DNA of 11,193 bases from JBCDBY01 sp039182715 (GTDB lineage Bacteria > Planctomycetota > PLA2), in the NCBI GenBank assembly GCA_039182715.1, contig JBCDBY010000142.1, positions 1 to 11,193 on the forward strand, read 5' to 3'. Made by a program: the position numbers and the translations under genes. The notes under the pieces are model-generated. The model was not told the origin of the DNA. It saw nothing but the letters and a program-made list of their open reading frames with translations, and searched no databases. Shown piece after piece: positions 7,179 to 11,193 of this stretch. Within the stretch, counting starts at the first letter, position 1. Each line of letters begins with the position of its first letter.

Positions 7179-7791
7179 GCGATGGGTCGTGGCGGGCGCC
7201 AGCCGCGGGCTGGGGCTCGAGTTCGCGCGGCAGCTGGCGACGGCGGGGCACGACGTCGTCGCCACCACGCGCGCGGACGGCTATGACGTGCGCGAAGAGG
7301 CACCGTGGGCGGCGATCGAGGGGCCGGTCGACGGCCTGATCGTCAACGCCGGCGTCCAGTACCGCGCCGCCTCGCTGGCGGAGCTCGATCTCGATCGCGT
7401 GGCGGACGTCTTCGACGTGAACGTGTTCGGACCGCTGCGCGTGGTGCGTGCGCTGCGTCCTGCCCTGGAGCAGGGGACGCGCCGCGTCATCGCCATCCTT
7501 TCCAGCCGCATGGGCAGCTTCGGCGAGTACGACTCCTCGTCGATGTACGCCTACCGCGCCTCCAAAGCGGCCTTGAATATGTTCACGCGCTGCGTCGCGG
7601 ACGAGCTGGCGCCCGCTGGCTTCACGACCGTGGCGCTCCATCCGGGCTGGGTCCGGACCGACATGGGCGGGCCGGAGGCGAGCCTGGGCAGCGAGGAGAG
7701 CGTGCGCGGCATGCTCGCCCTGCTGGATCGACTCGAGCCGGCCCAGAATGGCCTATTTCTGGATTGGCAGGGCGAAACGATCGAGTGGTGA
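7165..7791 (+). CDS. Short-chain dehydrogenase/reductase (SDR)
   Basis: This is a 208-residue Rossmann-fold oxidoreductase that should use NAD(H) or NADP(H). It has GASRGLG (11-17) for the dinucleotide, NAG (61-63), N86 in VNVFGP, serines at 113-114 (ILSSRMG) and the catalytic YRASK (Y130, K134), followed by PGWVRTDMGG (160-169). It is shorter than the usual 250 residues and lacks much of the substrate-binding part. It therefore resembles the short C-factor/CsgA-like SDRs. The substrate cannot be predicted. The GTG start at 7165 lies inside ccsA (14-base overlap), with GAAGAGA just upstream, so translation is probably coupled to ccsA. A link to cytochrome maturation is not obvious; it may be a passenger. 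Confidence 0.9.
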   Translation: MSRPERWVVAGASRGLGLEFARQLATAGHDVVATTRADGYDVREEAPWAAIEGPVDGLIVNAGVQYRAASLAELDLDRVADVFDVNVFGPLRVVRALRPALEQGTRRVIAILSSRMGSFGEYDSSSMYAYRASKAALNMFTRCVADELAPAGFTTVALHPGWVRTDMGGPEASLGSEESVRGMLALLDRLEPAQNGLFLDWQGETIEW

Positions 7792-7859
7792 AGAAAAATC
7801 CCTAGGTTGGTGTATCCGCGGACGCGGAAGGCCCTCCTGTCGGGAGTTCGAGAATCACC

Positions 7860-9200
7860 ATGAAGATCCTTCCCTATTCCACCCTGCTGATCGTCCTGAT
7901 CGGCTTCTTCGCCGGAGGTTGCGGCGGCGGTGGGGGCGACGGCACGACCGTCGGCTCCGCCGCGCTGCGCGGCCTCGTCGTCGAAGTCGACGGACAAACC
8001 ACCAACCGCGACGGGCTGCAGCTCACCGTGGTCGAGACCGGCCAGACGGTCACGACCGACGCCGACGGCCGGTTCGCCATTCCCTCCGTACGCGCGGGCC
8101 GCGTCACGTTCGACGTGAATGCGCGCCGCCTGCGCGCGCTCGCCCAGCGGTCGGGCGACGACGACGCCAACGAAGAGGACGACGACGACGACGACGGCGA
8201 TGATGACGACGGCGACGACGACGACGGCGACGACGACGACGATTCGGACGACGACGGCGACGACGACGATGATGATTCGGACGACGACGACGGCGACGAT
8301 GACGACGACGAGCGCGAGGATGACGAGGACGAGGACGACGAGGGCCGCCCCGTGATCGTGGTCCGCGACGGCGAAACCGTCGAGATCCGCATCTCCATCC
8401 GCGATGGCGAGATCGTCGAGATCTCGACGCGCGACGACGACGGCGCCGAGGCGCGCGACCAGCTCGATCCGACGGACGACAACCCCTACCCGAACTCCGA
8501 GGCGGAGATCGAGGTCGAGGCGGACGACGACGGCGAGCAGGAGCTGGAGTTCGAGGTCGAGGGGCTGCCGCGCGGCACGGCGGTTGAGTTCTTCCTCGAA
8601 GACGAGAGCGGCACGCTCGTCTCGATCGGCACCGCCACCGCGAACAGCGAAGGCGAGGCGGAGCTCGAGTTCGAGGACAACCTCCCTTTGGGTGCCCGCT
8701 CGGTCACCGAGCTGGAGGGCCGCGAGGTGGAGATCACCCGCGTCAGCGATGCGCTGCTGCTCTTCACCGGCCAGGTGCCCGGCCTGCCGGACGAACTGCC
8801 GGAGGACGGCGACGGCGACGATGACGAGTCCGGACGCGCGCGCAGCGTGACCGTGCTCACGCCCGCCATCTCCGGGGTCGAGGGCGAAGTCGAGATGAAG
8901 CGTCGTCCCGATGACGACGACGACAACGAGTTCGAGGTCGAGGTCGAAGGCCTCCGCATCGACGAGGTCGTCGTGCTCCAGATCGAGGATCCGGAGAACC
9001 CCGGCCAGTTCGCGGTCATCGCCGTGCTCCAGGAGGACGACGACGGAGAGGCGGAGTACGAGGCGGAAGAGGACGGCGCGCTGCCGTTCGGCGTCTCCGA
9101 TGTCGCCGACCTGGTCGGACTCGGCGTCCGCATCACGCGGGACACCGCGGACGGCGAACTGCTGCTTTCCGGCACGATCGCGCCGCTGGTCTCGGACTAG
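7860..9200 (+). CDS. Asp-rich secreted lipoprotein with tandemly duplicated C-terminal domain
   Basis: I cannot name the family. The 446-residue protein begins with a signal peptide ending FAGGC (Cys21), a lipobox, then a glycine-rich spacer. Residues 37-86 look like a small beta-sandwich of the carboxypeptidase-regulatory type (LRGLVVEV, then TTDADGRFAIPSVRAGRVTF). Residues 100-161 are a low-complexity tract with about 45 aspartates broken by single Gly or Ser. After RPVIVVRDGETVEIRI come two homologous repeats, about 216-309 and 343-443. Each runs from FEVEGL or VEVEGL through a GEAE strand and an LPLG/LPFG turn to an ITR strand and a final LFTGQV or LLSGTI. The protein is extremely acidic and likely binds Ca2+ or other cations outside the cell. 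ATG 7860 has GGGAG at a long (about 13 base) spacing. The 68 bases before it hold only short, weak hairpins and no clear promoter. Confidence 0.85.
   Translation: MKILPYSTLLIVLIGFFAGGCGGGGGDGTTVGSAALRGLVVEVDGQTTNRDGLQLTVVETGQTVTTDADGRFAIPSVRAGRVTFDVNARRLRALAQRSGDDDANEEDDDDDDGDDDDGDDDDGDDDDDSDDDGDDDDDDSDDDDGDDDDDEREDDEDEDDEGRPVIVVRDGETVEIRISIRDGEIVEISTRDDDGAEARDQLDPTDDNPYPNSEAEIEVEADDDGEQELEFEVEGLPRGTAVEFFLEDESGTLVSIGTATANSEGEAELEFEDNLPLGARSVTELEGREVEITRVSDALLLFTGQVPGLPDELPEDGDGDDDESGRARSVTVLTPAISGVEGEVEMKRRPDDDDDNEFEVEVEGLRIDEVVVLQIEDPENPGQFAVIAVLQEDDDGEAEYEAEEDGALPFGVSDVADLVGLGVRITRDTADGELLLSGTIAPLVSD
8157..8342 (+). repeat. GAC/GAT trinucleotide-rich tract encoding poly-Asp
   Basis: About 186 bases are almost wholly GAC and GAT codons, with GGC or TCG interrupting every three to six codons. 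This encodes residues 100-161 of the lipoprotein. The near-perfect triplet periodicity makes it prone to in-frame expansion and contraction by slippage, which would change length without breaking the gene. Confidence 0.9.
8505..8786 (+). repeat. Lipoprotein C-terminal domain, copy 1
   Basis: Encodes residues 216-309. It shares with copy 2 (8886-9188) the order of FEVEGL, an EDES/EDPEN turn, GEAELEFE, LPLGARSV, VEITR and LLLFTGQVPGL. The copies are clearly diverged, so the duplication is old. Confidence 0.75.
8886..9188 (+). repeat. Lipoprotein C-terminal domain, copy 2
   Basis: Encodes residues 343-443, aligned by eye to copy 1 through VEVEGL, IEDPEN, GEAEYEAE, LPFGVSDV, VRITR and LLLSGTIAPL. 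Its start carries an extra DDDDD run. Confidence 0.75.
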
Positions 9201-9210
9201 CCGCTTTTTC

Positions 9211-9238
9211 GCGGGGGGCGGGCGTGCCCGCCCCCCGC
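9211..9238. terminator. Very strong GC hairpin after the lipoprotein gene
   Basis: GCGGGGGGCGGGC (9211-9223) and GCCCGCCCCCCGC (9226-9238) are perfect 13-base inverted repeats separated by GT, starting 10 bases after the lipoprotein stop. There is no T-run after the stem on the plus strand; a CTTTTTC lies just before it instead. It is therefore not a canonical intrinsic terminator. It could still end or attenuate transcription or protect a 3' end, separating the lipoprotein from the sigma operon. Confidence 0.6.
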
Positions 9239-9258
9239 ATCGAGCGAAACGAACTTCC

Positions 9259-9819
9259 GTGTCCGAGCCGAGTGACATCGGGCTCGTCGCCGCCTGCCGG
9301 GACGGCGACGAACAGGCCTGGGCCGAACTCATCCGCCGGTACAGCGCGCTCATCGCGTCGGTGCCGCGCAAGTACGGCCTCTCCGAAGACCTCGTGGAAG
9401 AGGTCTTCGCGGAGGTCTGCCTGACGCTGGTCCGATCGCTGGGCGGCGTGCGGGATGCGCAGGCGCTGCCGCTCTGGGTGATCCGGACGACGACCCGGAC
9501 CACGTGGGACGTCACGCGCAAACATCGGCGTGCGGTCTCGGCCGACCTGCCGGAACTGACGGGCGCCGCGCCGCCGGACGACTTCGTGGCAGCCCTGGAG
9601 GAAGAAGAGCAGGTGCGTCGTGCGCTGACGAAGATCTCGGAGAAGTGCCGCCGGCTGCTGCAGTTGCTCTACTTCGAGCCTGTCGAGCTGAGCTACGACG
9701 AGGTCGCAAAGCGACTTCGGGTCCCGCGCGGCTCGCTCGGGCCGACGCGGCGGCGCTGTCTCGATCGCATGCGGAACGAACTTCCGCCGCATCTGGGCGG
9801 AGACGCGGTGCGCGCCTAG
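9259..9819 (+). CDS. ECF-type RNA polymerase sigma factor
   Basis: This 186-residue protein has only sigma regions 2 and 4, the ECF pattern. Region 2 spans about 8-92: helices with EQAWAELIRRYSALI and EDLVEEVFAEVCLTLVRS, then LPLWVIRTTTRTTWDVTRKHRR for -10 recognition. Region 4 spans about 116-175: ISEKCRRLLQLLYF, ELSYDEVAKRLRVPRGSLGPTRRRCLDRMR, with the helix-turn-helix near 145-170. The GTG at 9259 is the only plausible start after the preceding gene; its ribosome-binding site is poor. The GC hairpin sits 20 bases upstream. It is followed after 19 bases by a small soluble protein gene and then a TPR-like gene. It has no adjacent membrane anti-sigma factor with a ZAS motif, so control must work differently. 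Confidence 0.9.
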   Translation: MSEPSDIGLVAACRDGDEQAWAELIRRYSALIASVPRKYGLSEDLVEEVFAEVCLTLVRSLGGVRDAQALPLWVIRTTTRTTWDVTRKHRRAVSADLPELTGAAPPDDFVAALEEEEQVRRALTKISEKCRRLLQLLYFEPVELSYDEVAKRLRVPRGSLGPTRRRCLDRMRNELPPHLGGDAVRA

Positions 9820-9825
9820 CGGCGC

Positions 9826-9832
9826 GAAGGAG
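9826..9832 (+). promoter_or_regulatory. Ribosome-binding site of the 168-residue protein gene
   Basis: GAAGGAG ends 6 bases before the ATG at 9839. It is the best ribosome-binding site in the window and fixes that start. The small protein may therefore be made in excess over the sigma factor. Confidence 0.8.
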
Positions 9833-9838
9833 ACGGAG

Positions 9839-10345
9839 ATGGCAAGGCAATCGTTCGAAGAGCTGCTCGAATCGCTCCGGGGGCGCGTCCCCGCGGAGCC
9901 CGATCATCCCGAGCGCGCGGACGCCCTGCGCCTGTTGCGCGCGGGACGCGCGGTGGCCGAGGAACAACCGGTGCCGCGCGCCTGGCTCCGGCGTGCCGAG
10001 GGTCTGCTGGCGAAACAGCGCCCGTCCCGCTTCCGACTCGTCTTCGACACCTGGTTCCAGCCGCAGCCGGCGCTGCGACGCGCACCGATGTCCGACGCGC
10101 CGCGCTTCCTGCGGTTCGAGGGGCCGAACGCGCTCGACCTCGAGATCACGGCGGTGCCCGGCGGCGTCCGCGTCATGGGTCAGCTCGAGCCGCCGGGAGG
10201 CCACGACGCGGTGCAGCTGCGGGTCGGGGACATCGAGATCGAGGTTCCGGTCGCGCCGGACGGCACGTTCCGGACGAAGAAACTGCCGCGTGGAAGCGCC
10301 ACGATGCGTATCGGCGCCGCGCGCATCGAGGACATCCCGCTCTAG
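9839..10345 (+). CDS. Small soluble protein between sigma factor and TPR gene, possible sigma regulator
   Basis: The family is unnamed to me. The 168-residue protein has a charged helical N-terminus (about 1-60), then a pattern I associate with small proteins encoded beside ECF sigma factors: FRLVFDTWFQPQPALRR (65-81) and FLRFEGPNALDLEI (90-103). The C-terminal part (about 109-160) reads as a beta-sandwich of the carboxypeptidase-regulatory kind (VRVMGQLEP, VAPDGTFRTKKLPRGSATMRI). There is no signal peptide, no membrane segment and no HxxxCxxC zinc anti-sigma motif, so it should be cytoplasmic. It lies 19 bases after the sigma gene and 8 bases before the TPR gene. A role in controlling the sigma factor, or as a target of the downstream protein, is inference from position only. 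Confidence 0.8.
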   Translation: MARQSFEELLESLRGRVPAEPDHPERADALRLLRAGRAVAEEQPVPRAWLRRAEGLLAKQRPSRFRLVFDTWFQPQPALRRAPMSDAPRFLRFEGPNALDLEITAVPGGVRVMGQLEPPGGHDAVQLRVGDIEIEVPVAPDGTFRTKKLPRGSATMRIGAARIEDIPL

Positions 10346-10353
10346 GCGACGTC

Positions 10354-11193
10354 GTGGCGAGTTCGGAGCAGGTCACCCGGATCCGCGACGCGCTGCGCGA
10401 TCGTCCGGCCGACGCGCGCCGCATGGCGGGGCGACTCGTGGGTACGGCGGAACGGAGCGGCGATGCGGCGCTCCTCGCCATGGCCTACTTCCTGCGCGGC
10501 GATGCGCAGCAGGTGCTCGGCGACGCCGCGGCGGCCGCGGCCGACTACGCGGAGGCGCGGCGCCGGTTCCGCGCGAACGGCGAGGAGCGGCACGCGCGGC
10601 TCGTCGATCTCTCCAGCCTGCACGTGCATGCGTTGCTCGGGGAGAAGGCGGTCTTCCGGCGCACGCTCGCGCGCCTGCGGCGCCAGTTCCCGGACGCTCC
10701 GGCGCGGGTCGTCGTGGAAAAGGCGGCCGGCAACGGGTGGCGCACCCTGGGCGACGAGACGAGTGCCGAGCAGTGCTTTCGCGACGCGCTCGCCCGGCTC
10801 GGCCGCAAGCGCGACGATGCCTCCCGGCGGCTGCGTGCGCTCGTGCGCGAGGATCTCGCCGTCTCGCTCGGCTATCGCGGCGCCGTCCGCGAGGCGCGGC
10901 GGGGCCTGGACCGCGCCGCAAGCGAACTCGCCGCGCTCGGCCTGCGCCACGCGATGGTCGCGACGGCGGCCAATCGCGCCTGGCTGGACGGCATCGCCGG
11001 CGCGCCCGGCTGGATCGACCTCGAGCCCCTGGCCGGCGAGCTCGAGCAGCTCGGGGACCGGCGGCGCGCGCTGCTGGCGCGGCTCGACGCGGCGGACCTG
11101 CGCCTGCGCTTCGGAGACGCGCGGGCGGCGGCGCGCATCGCGGGCACGGTCGTGCGCGGTCTGGAACGCGCCGGCCTCGGTCCGGAGGCGGCG
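10354..11193 (+). CDS. TPR-like helical protein (partial, C-terminus off the right edge)
   Basis: An open frame of 280 codons runs to the window end. From the GTG at 10354 it reads MASSEQVTRIRDALRDRPADARR and continues as amphipathic helices rich in Ala, Arg and Leu. TPR-like units are visible: AYFLRGDAQQVLGDAAAAAADY (about 44-65), GNGWRTLGDETSAEQCFRDAL (about 126-146) and DLAVSLGYRGAVREARRGLD (about 167-186). There is no signal peptide. AGG lies 7 bases before the GTG, and the gap from the preceding stop is only 8 bases. In related layouts (ECF sigma, small protein, TPR protein) the last gene often ends in a CHAT caspase-like protease domain, but that part is outside the window and is not shown here. 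Confidence 0.8.
   Translation, partial: MASSEQVTRIRDALRDRPADARRMAGRLVGTAERSGDAALLAMAYFLRGDAQQVLGDAAAAAADYAEARRRFRANGEERHARLVDLSSLHVHALLGEKAVFRRTLARLRRQFPDAPARVVVEKAAGNGWRTLGDETSAEQCFRDALARLGRKRDDASRRLRALVREDLAVSLGYRGAVREARRGLDRAASELAALGLRHAMVATAANRAWLDGIAGAPGWIDLEPLAGELEQLGDRRRALLARLDAADLRLRFGDARAAARIAGTVVRGLERAGLGPEAA

Noticed and set aside
4992..7268. 758-codon minus-strand open frame
   Set aside because: It is the complement of ccsA and its flanks. Composition is dominated by Arg, Glu, Ala and Leu with no recognisable motif.
7792..7859. Riboswitch or small RNA ahead of the acidic lipoprotein
   Set aside because: The 68 bases contain only 4-5 base-pair hairpins and no recognisable conserved element.
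8157..8342. CRISPR-like or satellite array
   Set aside because: The periodicity is three bases and in-frame, with no spacers. It is a coding low-complexity tract.
9211..9238. Canonical rho-independent terminator
   Set aside because: The stem is excellent, but no T-run follows it on the plus strand, so only a non-canonical role is claimed.
7551..9521. 656-codon minus-strand open frame with a Val-rich stretch resembling membrane segments
   Set aside because: The hydrophobic run is simply the complement of the GAC/GAT tract (GTC/ATC codons). The plus-strand gene has a signal peptide, lipobox and duplicated domains.
10354..11193. Firm call of a CHAT protease
   Set aside because: Only the TPR-like N-terminal part is visible. 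No catalytic His/Cys region can be seen, so the protease is kept as a hypothesis.

Overview
The window is high-GC, densely coding bacterial DNA from a Gram-negative type of cell. This is supported by two lipobox-bearing exported proteins, a Tat-like flavin transferase, part of a sodium-pumping NADH:quinone reductase and a System II (ResB/CcsA) cytochrome c maturation pair. Detached ResB, a CcsA with a very long N-terminal periplasmic region, Nqr, and an ECF sigma factor beside a TPR protein together suggest a Planctomycetota-like or similar deep-branching high-GC phylum. No rRNA or marker gene is present, so this placement is an inference of moderate to low confidence.

Left block (1-2528, minus strand): a two-CBS-domain protein, then apbE, then nqrA, which runs off the left edge. 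ApbE attaches FMN to threonines of Nqr subunits, and here its stop lies 3 bases before the nqrA start. The block therefore reads as the head of an nqr operon. A 270-base divergent intergenic region (2529-2798) separates it from the next block and holds inverted repeats and possible promoter elements.

Middle block (2799-7791, plus strand): four tightly packed genes. They are a lipoprotein with two copies of one domain joined by a histidine-rich pentapeptide linker, resB, ccsA and a short-chain dehydrogenase. The gaps are 2 bases, a 20-base overlap and a 14-base overlap, so co-transcription is very likely. ResB and CcsA form the heme export and ligation machine for periplasmic c-type cytochromes. 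The lipoprotein is plausibly an envelope partner and the dehydrogenase may be a passenger.

Right block (7860-11193, plus strand): a secreted, extremely acidic lipoprotein with an Asp-rich tract and a tandemly duplicated C-terminal domain, then a very strong GC hairpin. Three close-packed genes follow: an ECF sigma factor, a small soluble protein with a predicted beta-sandwich C-terminus, and the N-terminal 280 residues of a helical TPR-like protein cut by the window edge. This last trio is the most interesting part. Its layout recalls sigma/small-protein/TPR-CHAT protease loci, but the segment that would carry a CHAT domain is not in the window.

No tRNA, rRNA, CRISPR array, insertion sequence or phage gene was seen. 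No stretch over 300 bases lacks a gene.
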